Part shown: positions 28,316 through 37,922 of the stretch, piece by piece | Layout: the number at the start of each line of letters is the position of its first letter | How positions within the stretch are numbered: position 1 is the stretch's first letter | Translations under genes and position numbers: made by a program | Notes under the pieces: model-generated | Database searches by the model: none | Told to the model about the DNA's origin: nothing | What the model saw: only the letters and a program-made list of their open reading frames with translations | DNA from: Methylovorus sp. MM2 | GTDB lineage: Bacteria; Pseudomonadota; Gammaproteobacteria; Burkholderiales; Methylophilaceae | Assembly (NCBI RefSeq): GCF_001648895.1 | Contig: NZ_LXUF01000001.1 | Span: 372,001-436,000 of the forward strand | DNA length: 64,000 nt | Direction of reading: 5' to 3'

Positions 28316-28734
28316 ATGTAACTTTCCAGCTGCTCGATCAAGAACTGCTGGTATTCGATCGTTTCTTTCACCAAATCGCCAATCGATAATATGCCGACGA
28401 CTTTCTCACCCTCAAGCACTGGCAAGTGGCGTACGCGTTTGCCTGACATCAGGTTCATACAGTCTTCCACGGTCTCTTCCGGTGAGACTGTGATCAACTT
28501 GGATGACATGACTTCAGCCACACTGGTTGTTCTTGATGTACGGCCTTTGAGTACCACTTCGCGCGCGTAATCGCGCTCAGAGATAATCCCTAGCAGTTTC
28601 TCTTTTTGTATGACGAGCAATGCGCCTATGTGGAATTTCGCCAGAATGGTCAAGGCGTCATACACAGTGGTATCAGGGGTAACAGACAAGACATTTCTGC
28701 CTTTTGATGTAAGTAATTGCCTAACGGTTTTCAT
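28306..28734 (-). CDS. CBS-domain protein
   Basis: A 142-aa protein with two CBS motifs: about residues 8-62 (VTPDTTVYDALTILAKFHIGALLVI, GIISERDYAREV) and about 72-125 (VSPEETVEDCMNLMSGKRVRHLPVLEGEKVVGILSIGDLV). Stand-alone tandem CBS proteins bind adenosine nucleotides and act as sensors. No effector domain is attached. It is convergent with kefC, with stops overlapping by 10 bp; this adjacency hints at, but does not show, a link to ion transport. A GAGAAG site precedes the ATG. Confidence 0.9.
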   Translation of the reverse strand: MKTVRQLLTSKGRNVLSVTPDTTVYDALTILAKFHIGALLVIQKEKLLGIISERDYAREVVLKGRTSRTTSVAEVMSSKLITVSPEETVEDCMNLMSGKRVRHLPVLEGEKVVGILSIGDLVKETIEYQQFLIEQLESYIQS

Positions 28735-28819
28735 GAGCTTCTCCTCAAATTGAATCGATGAACCTGTTTTAGTTATGCACTACTGACCAATCAATATACT
28801 CCCAAAAAATCATAAATGC

Positions 28820-28847
28820 TTGACATAGTTAGTCAGCTAACTATAAT
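28820..28847 (+). promoter_or_regulatory. Sigma70-like promoter with embedded palindromic MarR-type operator
   Basis: TTGACA at 28820-28825 and TATAAT at 28842-28847 are perfect consensus boxes, 16 bp apart. A near-perfect palindrome TAGTTAG-N4-CTAACTA (28826-28843 region) fills the spacer. A repressor bound there would block polymerase. The first gene downstream encodes a MarR-family regulator, so autorepression is likely. Confidence 0.75.
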
Positions 28848-28857
28848 GCAGCTAATC

Positions 28858-29367
28858 ATGTTGCAACTACGCGATCTACCCACTAACGACACCCTACAAA
28901 AATTCGCCCAGCGGTATCCGCAGGCAGATGTCAGCGCTATTGCGACTTTCCTGCATTTACTCAGGGTAGCTACCGATTTATCAACTGCATTGGATGATTG
29001 CCTTAGCCGTCATGGGCTTTTGCAGGGGCGCTGGTGGGTGCTCATATTGCTGATGCGTGAGACCAGCTTGACCTCTGTACCTTCTGCGCTTGCAAATAAA
29101 GCAGGGGTAACGCGCGCCACGATGACAGGCTTGATCGATGGTTTGGAGCGTGATGGCTTGGTCGAGCGAATATTTGACCCGGAAGACCGTCGCCGCGTCA
29201 CAATAAAATTGACGGATAAGGGTCAGTCCAAACTGGATGAGGTCATGCCTGATTATTACAGTCGATTACGCCAATGTATGGCGGGTGTTGATGAAGATAG
29301 CCGCGCGCAACTACAGACTATGCTTGGTCTGATCGATACAGGTATTCCTGAATTCACTAAAGCTTAA
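28858..29367 (+). CDS. MarR-family transcriptional regulator
   Basis: A 169-aa winged-helix regulator with the typical MarR core. It shows the helix block LSRHGLLQGRWWVLILL, the recognition helix region LANKAGVTRATMTGLIDGLERDGLVER, and the wing with the D-x-R-x-R motif (DPEDRRRVTIKLTDKG). In-frame ATGs at 28816 and 28846 lie in or before the consensus promoter (28820-28847), so the first usable start is the ATG at 28858. The mRNA leader would be only a few nucleotides and the message almost leaderless. The ligand and targets are unknown; its own promoter is the best candidate target. Confidence 0.87.
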   Translation: MLQLRDLPTNDTLQKFAQRYPQADVSAIATFLHLLRVATDLSTALDDCLSRHGLLQGRWWVLILLMRETSLTSVPSALANKAGVTRATMTGLIDGLERDGLVERIFDPEDRRRVTIKLTDKGQSKLDEVMPDYYSRLRQCMAGVDEDSRAQLQTMLGLIDTGIPEFTKA

Positions 29368-29425
29368 TTTAAAGCACTTATATTTACTTAACATCACTCA
29401 ATAATTTATCTCAAGGAGATTTACC

Positions 29426-29809
29426 ATGTCTAATCAACAAGAAACTACCAAGCTTATTTCAGAGATCAATACCGCATGGGATGCTGCTTTTAACGCAGGC
29501 GATGCAGCACTGGTGACTTCGTTCTACGATGATGGCGCCACCATCTTGCCTTCAGGTTCGCCACAGATCACAGGCAAGGCGGAGATCCAGGCATTCTGGC
29601 AGAATCTATTTTCACAAGGTGTGAATGGTCATCATATCGAACTGATTGAAGTCGATGCAGATAACGGTTTGGCGTTTCAGCGAGGTAAATGGAGTGCTGG
29701 CGTGACGGATACAGCAGGAGTACGTCAATCGTTTAGCGGTAGTTTGCAATTGGTCTATCGTAAGCAGGCAGATGGCAGCTTAAAAGCGCTTAGCCATATC
29801 TGGAATTAA
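29426..29809 (+). CDS. SnoaL-like / DUF4440 (NTF2-fold) protein
   Basis: A 127-aa protein of the YybH/SgcJ-like DUF4440 group, an NTF2-like alpha+beta fold. Features: AWDAAFNAGDAALVTSFYDDGATILPSGSPQITGKAEIQAFWQ at the N-terminal half and a C-terminal GKWSAGVTDTAGVRQSFSGSLQLVYRKQADGSLKALSHIWN. This is the usual pattern of the family. A strong AAGGAGATT ribosome site precedes the ATG. The function is unknown; it may be a binding or isomerase-like protein. It follows the MarR gene by 58 bp on the same strand and may be co-regulated. Confidence 0.85.
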   Translation: MSNQQETTKLISEINTAWDAAFNAGDAALVTSFYDDGATILPSGSPQITGKAEIQAFWQNLFSQGVNGHHIELIEVDADNGLAFQRGKWSAGVTDTAGVRQSFSGSLQLVYRKQADGSLKALSHIWN

Positions 29810-29832
29810 ATATTCATTAGCGTATTCATCAG

Positions 29833-30744
29833 ATGCATCGCTCCAATACTTTTCGCGCGTTTGCTGCATTGATCCTGTTGACCCTGCTGTGGGGTTACAA
29901 CTGGGTGGTGATGAAGCATGCATTGCAGTTCGCTGGCGCATTTGAGTTTAGCGCCATGCGGACTGTTTTTGGAGCAGTCTGTCTTTTTGTAGTATTGCTC
30001 GTGATGCGCAAGCCTTTGCGCCCGAGAGAGGTTCCTACGCTGATATTGCTCGGTGTCTTGCAAACCAGTGGGTTTACTGGTCTGATCATCTGGGCGCTAG
30101 TGGAGGGCGGTGCTGGCAAAACGGCTGTGCTTACTTACACCATGCCGTTCTGGGTCATGGTGCTGGCATGGCCTTTACTTGGCGAAAAGATTCGTGATGC
30201 GCAGTGGTTCTCTGTGTTGTTTTCCTTCATGGGTTTAGTGTTCATTCTTGATCCTCTGCACCTAGGAACCGATATTTTCAGTATGGTCTTGGCTATATTG
30301 GGCGGGGTATGTTGGGCGCTTTCTGTCATCGTCGCCAAAAAGTTGCATAAACACGTGCCCGATTTCGATCTTCTATCGTTAACTGCTTGGCAGATGCTAT
30401 TGGGGTCTATCCCCATTGTGATTGTCGCCTTGATTGTGCCCGCGCCGCCCATCCAATGGACGCCTGAGTTTATCGGCGATATCGTCTTCAATGCCGTGTT
30501 ATGCAATGCCTTGGCTTGGATGCTATGGCTATATGCATTGCAACGCCTTTCTGCTGGCGTTGCTAGTATGACATCACTGCTTGCCCCGGTAATCGGCGTG
30601 ATCGCTGCGTGGCTGCAATTGGGAGAGAAACCGGGCTCAGGTGAAATGTTCGGTATGGTGCTGATTGGCATCTCGCTCATTATTATTTCTGTGCGCAGCA
30701 TCATCAAACATGAGCGGGTAGAGCCTGCAATGGGGCAGGATTAG
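29833..30744 (+). CDS. EamA/DMT-superfamily transporter
   Basis: A 303-aa inner-membrane protein with about 10 hydrophobic helices arranged as two EamA repeats. Examples are [23 protein letters not shown] with [23 protein letters not shown] in the first half, and [19 protein letters not shown] with [23 protein letters not shown] in the second. The ending [12 protein letters not shown] is cytosolic. It belongs to the drug/metabolite transporter superfamily; the substrate cannot be told. It lies 23 bp after the DUF4440 gene, so it is likely in one transcript with it and perhaps with the MarR gene. Confidence 0.9.
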   Translation: MHRSNTFRAFAALILLTLLWGYNWVVMKHALQFAGAFEFSAMRTVFGAVCLFVVLLVMRKPLRPREVPTLILLGVLQTSGFTGLIIWALVEGGAGKTAVLTYTMPFWVMVLAWPLLGEKIRDAQWFSVLFSFMGLVFILDPLHLGTDIFSMVLAILGGVCWALSVIVAKKLHKHVPDFDLLSLTAWQMLLGSIPIVIVALIVPAPPIQWTPEFIGDIVFNAVLCNALAWMLWLYALQRLSAGVASMTSLLAPVIGVIAAWLQLGEKPGSGEMFGMVLIGISLIIISVRSIIKHERVEPAMGQD

Positions 30745-30803
30745 CGCATCTCGTCTGTGGTAGAATCGCATCAAATTTTCAGGAACTGATAGGATTCTAC
30801 AAA

Positions 30804-31529
30804 ATGGCAGGGCATTCCAAATGGGCCAATATTCAGCATCGTAAAGGCCGTCAAGACGCCAAACGCGGCAAGATATTCACCAAGCTCATCAAAGAAATTA
30901 CCGTATCTGCCCGTCTGGGTGGCGGTGACATCAACTTCAATCCCCGTTTACGTGCAGCAGTGGCAGAAGCCAAAGAAGAGAATATGCCTTCTGATAACAT
31001 CACGCGCGCAATCAAACGTGGTACGGGTGAGCTGGAGGGTGTCAATTACGAAGAGATTCGCTACGAAGGCTATGGCATCAGTGGTGCGGCGATCATCATC
31101 GATTGCCTGACTGATAACAAGCAGCGTGCCGTTGCTGATGTGCGTCATGCATTAAGCAAGAATGGCGGTAATCTGGGGACTGATGGCTCAGTTGCCTTCA
31201 TGTTCAAGCACTGCGGCACATTGGTATATGAGCCCGGCACAAGTGAAGATAAAGTCATGGAAGCTGCATTGGAGGCTGGTGCGGAAGATATCATCACCGA
31301 TGAAGATGGCAGTATCGAAGTCATCACCGCCCCCGGTGATTTCACTGTCGTTAAAGAAGCGCTGGAGGCGGCAGGTCTTAAAGCTGTGCTGGCTGAAGTG
31401 ACGATGAAGCCATCAAACGAAACCGTATTCACCGGTGACGATGCAGCCAAGATGCAGAAACTGCTCGATGCGCTAGAAGACCTCGATGATGTGCAGGATG
31501 TATACACGACAGCAGTTATCGAAGAGTGA
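30804..31529 (+). CDS. yebC: YebC/PmpR-family DNA-binding/translation regulator
   Basis: A 241-aa protein with the invariant N-terminus [20 protein letters not shown] and later [20 protein letters not shown] and YEGYGISG blocks of YebC. Relatives act as transcription regulators, and recent work ties the family to easing ribosome stalling at proline-rich motifs. It overlaps the GTG start of ruvC by 4 bp and heads the yebC-ruvC-ruvA-ruvB cluster, an arrangement common in proteobacteria. An AGGAACTGATAGG region precedes the ATG. Confidence 0.96.
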   Translation: MAGHSKWANIQHRKGRQDAKRGKIFTKLIKEITVSARLGGGDINFNPRLRAAVAEAKEENMPSDNITRAIKRGTGELEGVNYEEIRYEGYGISGAAIIIDCLTDNKQRAVADVRHALSKNGGNLGTDGSVAFMFKHCGTLVYEPGTSEDKVMEAALEAGAEDIITDEDGSIEVITAPGDFTVVKEALEAAGLKAVLAEVTMKPSNETVFTGDDAAKMQKLLDALEDLDDVQDVYTTAVIEE

Positions 31530-32071
31530 CCAGTTTTCGCATCCTTGGCATTGATCCTGGCCTGCGTTTGACAGGTTTTGGCGTCATTGAAAAAACTGGC
31601 GAGAAGATAAGCTATATCGCCAGTGGTACGATCAAAACCACAACGGGTAAGGGTGCAGAAATAGAAGATTTGCCTACGCGACTCAAGACCATTCTGGATG
31701 GTTTGCAGGAAGTGATTACTACCTATCACCCTGATCAGGTGTCCATCGAAAAAGTATTCGTTAACGTCAATCCGCAATCTACATTATTATTAGGTCAGGC
31801 GCGTGGTGCTGCCATTTGCGCTGCCGTCATCCAGAACCTGCCTGTGGCTGAATACACGGCCTTGCAGGTCAAGCAGTCGGTAGTGGGCAATGGCCATGCC
31901 GCGAAAGAGCAAGTGCAAGAGATGGTGAAGCGATTATTAAAACTACCAGGCCTGCCAAAGCCGGATTCGGCAGATGCACTTGCGTGTGCTATCTGCCATG
32001 CACACGGGGGGCAGGGTTTGGGTAAACTGGCAACAGCAGGATTCAGGGTAAAGGGTGGCAGGTTAATATGA
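31526..32071 (+). CDS. ruvC: Crossover junction endodeoxyribonuclease RuvC
   Basis: A 181-aa Holliday-junction resolvase. The RNase H-like catalytic acids appear at [15 protein letters not shown] (Asp), VSIEKVFVN (Glu) and the C-terminal [14 protein letters not shown] (two Asp). The start is GTG, overlapping the yebC stop as GTGA. It resolves junctions moved by RuvAB, whose genes follow with a 4-bp overlap (ruvA). Length is normal for the family. Confidence 0.97.
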   Translation: MTSFRILGIDPGLRLTGFGVIEKTGEKISYIASGTIKTTTGKGAEIEDLPTRLKTILDGLQEVITTYHPDQVSIEKVFVNVNPQSTLLLGQARGAAICAAVIQNLPVAEYTALQVKQSVVGNGHAAKEQVQEMVKRLLKLPGLPKPDSADALACAICHAHGGQGLGKLATAGFRVKGGRLI

Positions 32072-32649
32072 TTGCGCGTTTAAGCGGTACCCTCATCGAG
32101 AAGACTCCACCTCAGGTCGTCATCGACTGCAATGGTGTGGGCTATGAGTGTGAAGTGCCCATGAGTACCTTCTATAACTTACCTGCAATCGGTGAAAAAG
32201 TAGTGTTACTTACGCAATTCATTGTGCGTGAAGATGCACAACTGCTTTACGGATTTGGCAGTGATCAAGAGCGCGTGACATTCCGTCAATTGCTCAAGGT
32301 GAACGGAATCGGCGCGAAATCAGCGCTCGCTATTCTAAGTGGATTATCTGTCGATGATCTTGCGCAGGCCGTGGCATTGCAAGAACCTGCTTTGCTGACA
32401 CGTGTTCCCGGGGTCGGCAAAAAAACAGCCGAACGTCTATTACTTGAGCTAAAAGATAAATTTACCATAGACGGCGTTTCGCTTTCAGGCATCACTCAAG
32501 CAAAGTCTGCCAGTGGCGATGTATTGAATGCATTGCTGGCACTTGGGTACAATGAGCGAGAAGCGCTTGCTGCAGTTAAACAATTACCTGCTGATGTCGT
32601 CGTTGCCGAAGGCATCCGCCTTGCGCTTAAATCACTCTCGAAATCTTAA
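32068..32649 (+). CDS. ruvA: Holliday junction branch migration protein RuvA
   Basis: A 193-aa junction-binding protein. It has the OB-fold N-terminal domain ([27 protein letters not shown]), then two HhH motifs ([20 protein letters not shown] and [22 protein letters not shown]), and a C-terminal domain that contacts RuvB ([21 protein letters not shown]). The ATG overlaps ruvC by 4 bp. It forms a tetramer that loads the RuvB motor on Holliday junctions. Confidence 0.97.
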   Translation: MIARLSGTLIEKTPPQVVIDCNGVGYECEVPMSTFYNLPAIGEKVVLLTQFIVREDAQLLYGFGSDQERVTFRQLLKVNGIGAKSALAILSGLSVDDLAQAVALQEPALLTRVPGVGKKTAERLLLELKDKFTIDGVSLSGITQAKSASGDVLNALLALGYNEREALAAVKQLPADVVVAEGIRLALKSLSKS

Positions 32650-32655
32650 ATATAC

Positions 32656-33693
32656 ATGATCGAAACCGACCGTCTCATCGCCGCCGCACCAGAAAGCCCG
32701 CAGGAAGAAGCGCTTGAGCGCGCCCTGCGCCCCAAGGCGTTGGATGAGTATGTCGGCCAGGAAAAAGCGCGCGGTCAGTTGGAGATATTCATCAATGCCG
32801 CCCGTGGACGTAGCGAGGCGCTTGATCATGTATTGCTATTTGGTCCCCCTGGTTTAGGCAAGACCACATTGGCGCATATCATTGCCAAGGAGATGGGCGT
32901 TAATCTGCGTCAGACCTCCGGCCCCGTGCTTGAGCGCGCGGGTGATTTAGCTGCGCTGCTCACTAACCTTGAACCAAACGATGTGCTATTCATCGATGAG
33001 ATCCATCGGCTATCTCCGGTAGTAGAAGAAATCCTCTACCCGGCAATGGAAGATTACCGTTTAGATATCATGATCGGTGAAGGCCCTGCTGCCCGTTCTG
33101 TGCGCCTTGATCTCCCCCCATTCACACTGGTCGGCGCAACGACGCGCGCAGGTATGTTGACCAACCCTTTACGTGACCGTTTCGGTATCGTCTCGCGTCT
33201 TGAGTTCTACACTTCAGAAGAACTTGCCCGCATCGTTAACCGCTCGGCTGGTTTGCTCGAAGTTGAGATGCAGGATGAAGGTGCCCTTGAGATCGCTAAA
33301 CGCTCACGCGGTACACCACGTATTGCCAATCGCTTATTAAGACGTGTCCGTGATTACGCACAGGTCAAGGCAAATGGTATCGTCACTTCTGATATCGCTG
33401 ATGCTGCACTGAAGATGCTTGACGTCGATAAACTCGGTTTTGATGTCATGGATAGAAAGCTATTATTGGCCGTGTTAGAAAAATTTGGTGGGGGTCCGGT
33501 GGGGCTGGATAACCTCGCCGCCGCCATCGGCGAAGAGCGTGATACCATAGAAGATGTGCTGGAACCTTACCTGATTCAGCAGGGCTACCTCATGCGCACG
33601 CCGCGTGGACGCATCGCTACCCAGCAGTCATACCAGCATTTTGGCTTGCCTTTGCCTAAAGCGTTAGCTTCTGGAGAGTTATGGCAGGAGTAA
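32656..33693 (+). CDS. ruvB: Holliday junction branch migration ATPase RuvB
   Basis: A 345-aa AAA+ motor. Walker A is [16 protein letters not shown], Walker B is [25 protein letters not shown], sensor 1 is [19 protein letters not shown], and the C-terminal winged helix is [42 protein letters not shown]. It sits 6 bp after ruvA. Its last 13 bp overlap the start of the ybgC gene, which joins the ruv cluster to the tol-pal cluster in one dense run. Confidence 0.97.
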   Translation: MIETDRLIAAAPESPQEEALERALRPKALDEYVGQEKARGQLEIFINAARGRSEALDHVLLFGPPGLGKTTLAHIIAKEMGVNLRQTSGPVLERAGDLAALLTNLEPNDVLFIDEIHRLSPVVEEILYPAMEDYRLDIMIGEGPAARSVRLDLPPFTLVGATTRAGMLTNPLRDRFGIVSRLEFYTSEELARIVNRSAGLLEVEMQDEGALEIAKRSRGTPRIANRLLRRVRDYAQVKANGIVTSDIADAALKMLDVDKLGFDVMDRKLLLAVLEKFGGGPVGLDNLAAAIGEERDTIEDVLEPYLIQQGYLMRTPRGRIATQQSYQHFGLPLPKALASGELWQE

Positions 33694-34100
33694 GCGAATT
33701 CAGTTGGCCTATTCGGGTCTACTACGAGGATAGTGATGCAGGTGGCGTGGTCTATCACGCCAATTATCTAAATTTCATGGAACGCGCGCGTACCGAGTGG
33801 CTGCGCCATTTGGGTTTTGAGCAAACGGAACTCAAAAGCCATCATGCGGTCTTGTTTGTTGTACGTAAGCTTGAGATACAATACAAGAAACCTGCTTGTT
33901 TTAATGATTCCCTGCTTGTGAATACACGTCTGGTGAATCTGAAAAATAGCTTAATGGAGTTTGAACAGGTTATAAAGCGTGGTGAACAAACCCTAATACA
34001 GGCAGTAGTACAGGTCGTCTGTGTCGATGCGCATAAATTTAAGCCAGTCGCAATTCCAACCCCAATTCGTAATGTCATGCTATCAATGGAGTCTGAATGA
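33681..34100 (+). CDS. ybgC: Tol-Pal system acyl-CoA thioesterase YbgC
   Basis: A 139-aa hotdog-fold thioesterase. The catalytic motif [33 protein letters not shown] is classic YbgC, with the Asp and the following Tyr/His. It overlaps ruvB by 13 bp upstream and tolQ by 4 bp downstream. YbgC members hydrolyse short- or long-chain acyl-CoA and associate with the Tol-Pal envelope machinery and phospholipid metabolism. It opens the ybgC-tolQ-tolR-tolA-tolB-pal-cpoB series. Confidence 0.94.
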   Translation: MAGVSEFSWPIRVYYEDSDAGGVVYHANYLNFMERARTEWLRHLGFEQTELKSHHAVLFVVRKLEIQYKKPACFNDSLLVNTRLVNLKNSLMEFEQVIKRGEQTLIQAVVQVVCVDAHKFKPVAIPTPIRNVMLSMESE

Positions 34101-34774
34101 ACTTAACTGACGATATGTCGCTATTTACCTTGCTGTCCGGAGCCAGTGTGCCGGTGCAGTTGGTCATGGCGATTTTACTGCTTACCTCCCTTGCTTCCTG
34201 GTGGTACATCTTTATCAAGGTATTTAGCTTAAAAGCTGCCGAACGTGAGATTGTCGATTTCGAGCAGGATTTTTGGCGCGGCGGTGATCTGAATAAGCTT
34301 TATGAGTCTGTTAATGCAGGTCGTAAACGCCCGCAAGGCATGTCCAGTATCTTTGAGGCAGGTTTTAAGGAGTTCACACGTCTTAAACGCCAAGGTGGTT
34401 TGGAAATGAGTGATATTACCGAAAGCGCTCGTCGTGCGATGCGTGCCGCGTATAACCGTGAGATGGATGATCTTGATGCCCATCTTCCTTTTCTTGCATC
34501 GGTTGGCTCAGTCAGTCCATATATCGGTTTGTTCGGTACCGTATGGGGCATCATGAATGCATTCCGTGGTTTGGCCAATATGGCGCAGGCTACATTGGCA
34601 CACGTTGCCCCCGGTATCGCAGAAGCTTTGATCGCAACCGCTATCGGTCTATTTGCTGCCATCCCGGCGGTGATTGCCTATAACCGTTTTGCGTCATCTG
34701 TCGATAGGTTGGCGGTACGCTATGAAAGCTTTATGGAAGAATTCACCAACATCCTGCAACGTAACAAGGGCTAG
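34097..34774 (+). CDS. tolQ: Tol-Pal proton-channel subunit TolQ
   Basis: A 225-aa inner-membrane protein with three transmembrane helices: around residues 15-40 (VPVQLVMAILLLTSLASWWYIF), around 130-150 (LPFLASVGSVSPYIGLFGTVWGIMNAF) and around 165-190 (PGIAEALIATAIGLFAAIPAVIAYN). These match the MotA/TolQ/ExbB motifs. With TolR it forms a proton-driven stator that energises TolA during cell constriction. It overlaps ybgC by 4 bp and lies 2 bp from tolR. Confidence 0.96.
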   Translation: MNLTDDMSLFTLLSGASVPVQLVMAILLLTSLASWWYIFIKVFSLKAAEREIVDFEQDFWRGGDLNKLYESVNAGRKRPQGMSSIFEAGFKEFTRLKRQGGLEMSDITESARRAMRAAYNREMDDLDAHLPFLASVGSVSPYIGLFGTVWGIMNAFRGLANMAQATLAHVAPGIAEALIATAIGLFAAIPAVIAYNRFASSVDRLAVRYESFMEEFTNILQRNKG

Positions 34775-34776
34775 CC

Positions 34777-35172
34777 ATGTTACGCACGCGTAAACGCAGG
34801 ATGATGAACCAGATCAACGTCGTTCCCTATATCGATGTGACGCTGGTACTGCTGATCATCTTCATGGTGACTGCGCCGATGACTAATCCGGGCGTTGTTG
34901 AATTGCCGCAGGTTGGGCAAACGCTTAAGCAAGCCGCTGCACCGATGGTGATCACGGTCAAAAAAGATGGCAATACCGAGCTGGATAATCAGGCTTTTCC
35001 CCGTGACCAATTGCTATTGAATGTACGCCAGAAACTGGAGAAGGATCCCGGTCGTTCTGTCGTGGTCGCGGCCGATGAAAAAGTCGAATACGGCAAAGTC
35101 ATCGAAGTGATGGATATGCTCAAGCAGGCCAACGTAGAAAAGGTCGGGCTACTCTTTAAGCCAGTCAAATAA
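34777..35172 (+). CDS. tolR: Tol-Pal stator subunit TolR
   Basis: A 131-aa ExbD/TolR protein. It has a short cytoplasmic start (MLRTRKRRMMNQINVVPYIDV), one transmembrane helix with the essential Asp (YIDVTLVLLIIFMVTAPM), and a periplasmic peptidoglycan-binding domain with conserved VVVAADEKVEYGKVIEVMDMLKQANVEKVGLL. Position between tolQ and tolA is canonical. Confidence 0.96.
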   Translation: MLRTRKRRMMNQINVVPYIDVTLVLLIIFMVTAPMTNPGVVELPQVGQTLKQAAAPMVITVKKDGNTELDNQAFPRDQLLLNVRQKLEKDPGRSVVVAADEKVEYGKVIEVMDMLKQANVEKVGLLFKPVK

Positions 35173-35177
35173 TCAAA

Positions 35178-35963
35178 ATGATACGCGCCCACGAAAATCC
35201 GTTGGCACTTCGCGCTGGGATACTCGCTATTCTGGTTCACGTGGTTTTGCTGGCATTGATGTTTCTCTCTTTCAATTGGCATACTGTGCAGGCAACAAGT
35301 GTTGCGCAAGTTGAGCTTTGGAATGAGATTCCTATGCCGCAGAAAGTGGCAAAGCCCTTACCTGAACCTGTGCCGGAAGAACCAAAACCTGAACCGCCAA
35401 AACCAGTGATTGAGCCACCAAAACCTGTTGAGCAAGTGCCTGAGCCTAAGGCGGAGATACAAATCAAAAAAGAGTCGGTAAAAGAAGTGAAGCCCAAAAA
35501 GGTTGAAGAAAAACCAAAAGAGCCACCTAAACCTGATCCAGTGAAACTAAAAGAAGCTGAGAAAAAGCGTCAGGACGATATACGCAAACTGCAGCAGATG
35601 TTTGCAGACGAAGATCAAAAAGCGCAGGCGCCAACTAAGGTCGTTACTGCGCCAGTGAATGATACGCCATCAGTTTCTGCGGCTACACAAAGTCAGTATG
35701 CCGGGCTTGTTGACCAGAAGATCAGGCCTTTTGTAAATAAACAGCTTTGTGGCACAGGCAAACCTGTGGTGACATTTGAAATTACATTGATGCCCACTGG
35801 TGAGATATTGGGTAGTCCGCGCCTAATCAAAGGCAGTGGTATGTCGGCTTGTGATGACTCTATCGATCGTGCGATTCGTCAGGCAAATCCTTTGCCGAAG
35901 CCTCCCGCAGAAATTTTAGCGGTATCAAGGACATTAACCCTTAACTTTCGCCCAAATGATTAG
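35178..35963 (+). CDS. tolA: Tol-Pal linker protein TolA (TonB-like C-terminal)
   Basis: A 261-aa protein with one N-terminal transmembrane helix (LRAGILAILVHVVLLALMFLSF), and a long Pro/Lys/Glu-rich periplasmic rod (about residues 55-150, with repeats such as PEPVPEEPKPEPPKP). A compact C-terminal TolA/TonB domain (about 170-258; IRPFVNKQLCGTGKPVVTFE, VSRTLTLNFRPND) follows. The rod is shorter and more proline-rich than in E. coli TolA (421 aa), giving a TonB-like look. The gene order tolR-tolA-tolB fixes the identity. Confidence 0.92.
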   Translation: MIRAHENPLALRAGILAILVHVVLLALMFLSFNWHTVQATSVAQVELWNEIPMPQKVAKPLPEPVPEEPKPEPPKPVIEPPKPVEQVPEPKAEIQIKKESVKEVKPKKVEEKPKEPPKPDPVKLKEAEKKRQDDIRKLQQMFADEDQKAQAPTKVVTAPVNDTPSVSAATQSQYAGLVDQKIRPFVNKQLCGTGKPVVTFEITLMPTGEILGSPRLIKGSGMSACDDSIDRAIRQANPLPKPPAEILAVSRTLTLNFRPND

Positions 35964-36032
35964 CTTTTATTTGGTAAAATAACTTTCATTCGCATTAAGG
36001 AACTTTGTGGTACTTTTTTGCCCTAAATAATA

Positions 36033-37325
36033 ATGATAAAAATTCGATTACTACTTATATTCCTATTTTTGATGTTGCCGATGGTCGGCAAAGCTGCGCT
36101 CACGGTTGAAATCGTCGGCGGTGCTCAGCAGCAGATACCTATCGCCATCGTGCCATTTGCGCAGAATGCACCAATACCAGATGCAGTCTCGCAAGACAAT
36201 ATCTCGACTATCATCGGCGCTGACCTTCGCCGCAGCGGTTTGTTCCGCGTGCTGGAGACGCGTGGTGTTGCGAACCAGCCATCTACTGTTGCTGATGTGC
36301 GCTACGCGGAGTGGGCATCCATCCAAGCGCAGGCATTAACCATCGGCACTGTAGAAACTTTGCCCGGTAATCGCCTCAAGGTATCTTTCCGTTTATTGGA
36401 TGTGCTTAAACAGAATCAGTTGGCTGGTGTTGAATACAATATCACTCCTGCCCAGCTTCGCATTACCGCGCACAAGATCGCAGATATCATCTATGAGAAG
36501 CTAACAGGTGAAAAAGGCGTGTTCGCTACGCGTATCAGCTATGTAAGCAAAGCAAATGGACGATATTCTCTTCAAGTAGCAGATGCTGACGGATATAACC
36601 CGCAAAGTGTCGTATCTTCACTTGAGCCGATTATTTCTCCCTCATGGTCGCCAGATGGCACAAAACTCGCTTATGTTTCATTCGAGAAGAAAAAACCAAT
36701 CATCTACGTGCAGTCTCTGGTTTCTGGGCAACGTTATGTGTTGGCAAACTTTAAAGGCAATAACAGCGCGCCATCTTGGTCGCCGGATGGTAAGCGGCTT
36801 GCTATTGTTCTGACCTACGGAGCAAATTCGCAGATATATGCGATTGATGCTGATGGCACCAATTTGCGGCAACTGACAAAAAGTAGTGCGATTGATACAG
36901 AGCCAGTCTGGTCGGCAGATGCCAGCGCTATCTACTTTACGTCTGACCGGGGTGGTAGCCCGCAGATATATAAGATGTCTGCCTCTGGTGGAGATGTTAA
37001 GCGCATCACCTTCGATGGTGCGTATAATGTAAGTCCACGCCTTTCTAATGACGGTAAGTCGCTGGCTTATATCCGTCAGGAACAAGGCAGGTTCCGCGTG
37101 GCACTGCAAGACTTGGCAAGTGGGCAAGTGCAAGTGCTGAGTGATACATCATTGGATGAATCTCCTAGCTTTGCCCCGAATAACCGCATGATTTTGTATG
37201 CAACCAGCGTCAACCGCAAAGGCACGCTGGCTGCTGTTTCAACTGATGGCCGTGTAAAACAAAGGTTGAATGAGGCGATCGGTGATGTACGGGAGCCTGC
37301 TTGGAGCCCGGCATTAAACAATTGA
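36033..37325 (+). CDS. tolB: Tol-Pal periplasmic beta-propeller TolB
   Basis: A 430-aa periplasmic protein. It has a signal peptide (LLLIFLFLMLPMVGKA), an N-terminal alpha/beta domain (IPIAIVPFAQNAP, IIGADLRRSGLFRVLETRGV) and a C-terminal six-bladed propeller whose blades carry the SPSWSPDGTKLAYVS / APSWSPDGKRLAIVL repeats. It binds Pal and is released by TolA. It lies 69 bp after tolA. Confidence 0.96.
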   Translation: MIKIRLLLIFLFLMLPMVGKAALTVEIVGGAQQQIPIAIVPFAQNAPIPDAVSQDNISTIIGADLRRSGLFRVLETRGVANQPSTVADVRYAEWASIQAQALTIGTVETLPGNRLKVSFRLLDVLKQNQLAGVEYNITPAQLRITAHKIADIIYEKLTGEKGVFATRISYVSKANGRYSLQVADADGYNPQSVVSSLEPIISPSWSPDGTKLAYVSFEKKKPIIYVQSLVSGQRYVLANFKGNNSAPSWSPDGKRLAIVLTYGANSQIYAIDADGTNLRQLTKSSAIDTEPVWSADASAIYFTSDRGGSPQIYKMSASGGDVKRITFDGAYNVSPRLSNDGKSLAYIRQEQGRFRVALQDLASGQVQVLSDTSLDESPSFAPNNRMILYATSVNRKGTLAAVSTDGRVKQRLNEAIGDVREPAWSPALNN

Positions 37326-37371
37326 TTTGTTGTGTAATTTTTATTAAGTCGTAAATCTAAAGGAGAGAATA

Positions 37372-37899
37372 ATGAAGAGAAATATTTTGGTTAGTGCTTT
37401 ATTGGCGATGATGTTGGTTGCGTGTTCAAGCAAGCCAGTGAAAGACACTACACCAGCCCCTGTTGCAGATAAGAGCGTTGGTACAACAACTGATACTGGT
37501 TCAACTACTGGTCTTGAAAATGACTACGGTTTGACTTCTGAATTGACAGACCCTAGCAACATCTTGTCCAAGCGCAGTGTGTATTTCGCGTATGACAAAG
37601 ATGAAGTGACTGCTGAGTACCGTCCATTGGTTGAAGCACATGCTAAATACCTGTTGGCACATTCAAAAGCCAAGGTCATCTTGCAAGGTAATACGGATGA
37701 ACGTGGTACGCGTGAATACAACCTTTCACTTGGTCAACGCCGTGCTGTTGCAGTGAAGAGCGTATTGAATGTATTGGGTGTGCAAGATAGCCAAATCGAG
37801 ACAGTCAGCTTCGGTGAAGAAAAGCCACAAGCTACTGGTACTGATGAAGCTTCATTCAGCAAGAATCGCCGTACTGATATCGTTTACGTAGGCGAATAA
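37372..37899 (+). CDS. pal: Peptidoglycan-associated lipoprotein Pal
   Basis: A 175-aa lipoprotein. The signal ends with the lipobox LVAC, followed by a Ser/Thr/Pro-rich linker and an OmpA-like domain (about residues 62-172). The domain shows VYFAYDKDEVTAEYRPLVEAHAKYL, ILQGNTDERGTREYN, LGQRRAVAVK and NRRTDIVYV, which include the peptidoglycan-binding residues. A strong AAAGGAGAG ribosome site precedes the ATG, suggesting high expression, as expected for Pal. It lies in the tol-pal cluster between tolB and cpoB. Confidence 0.97.
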   Translation: MKRNILVSALLAMMLVACSSKPVKDTTPAPVADKSVGTTTDTGSTTGLENDYGLTSELTDPSNILSKRSVYFAYDKDEVTAEYRPLVEAHAKYLLAHSKAKVILQGNTDERGTREYNLSLGQRRAVAVKSVLNVLGVQDSQIETVSFGEEKPQATGTDEASFSKNRRTDIVYVGE

Positions 37900-37922
37900 G
37901 CGTTTTAAAAGGTTATAAATAG

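Noticed and set aside
28816-28857. Longer MarR start at 28816 or 28846
   Set aside because: Both codons lie in or before the consensus promoter, so they would not be in the mRNA.
31145-31777. 210-aa minus-strand ORF across yebC and ruvC
   Set aside because: Ser/Cys-rich shadow of two clearly identified genes.
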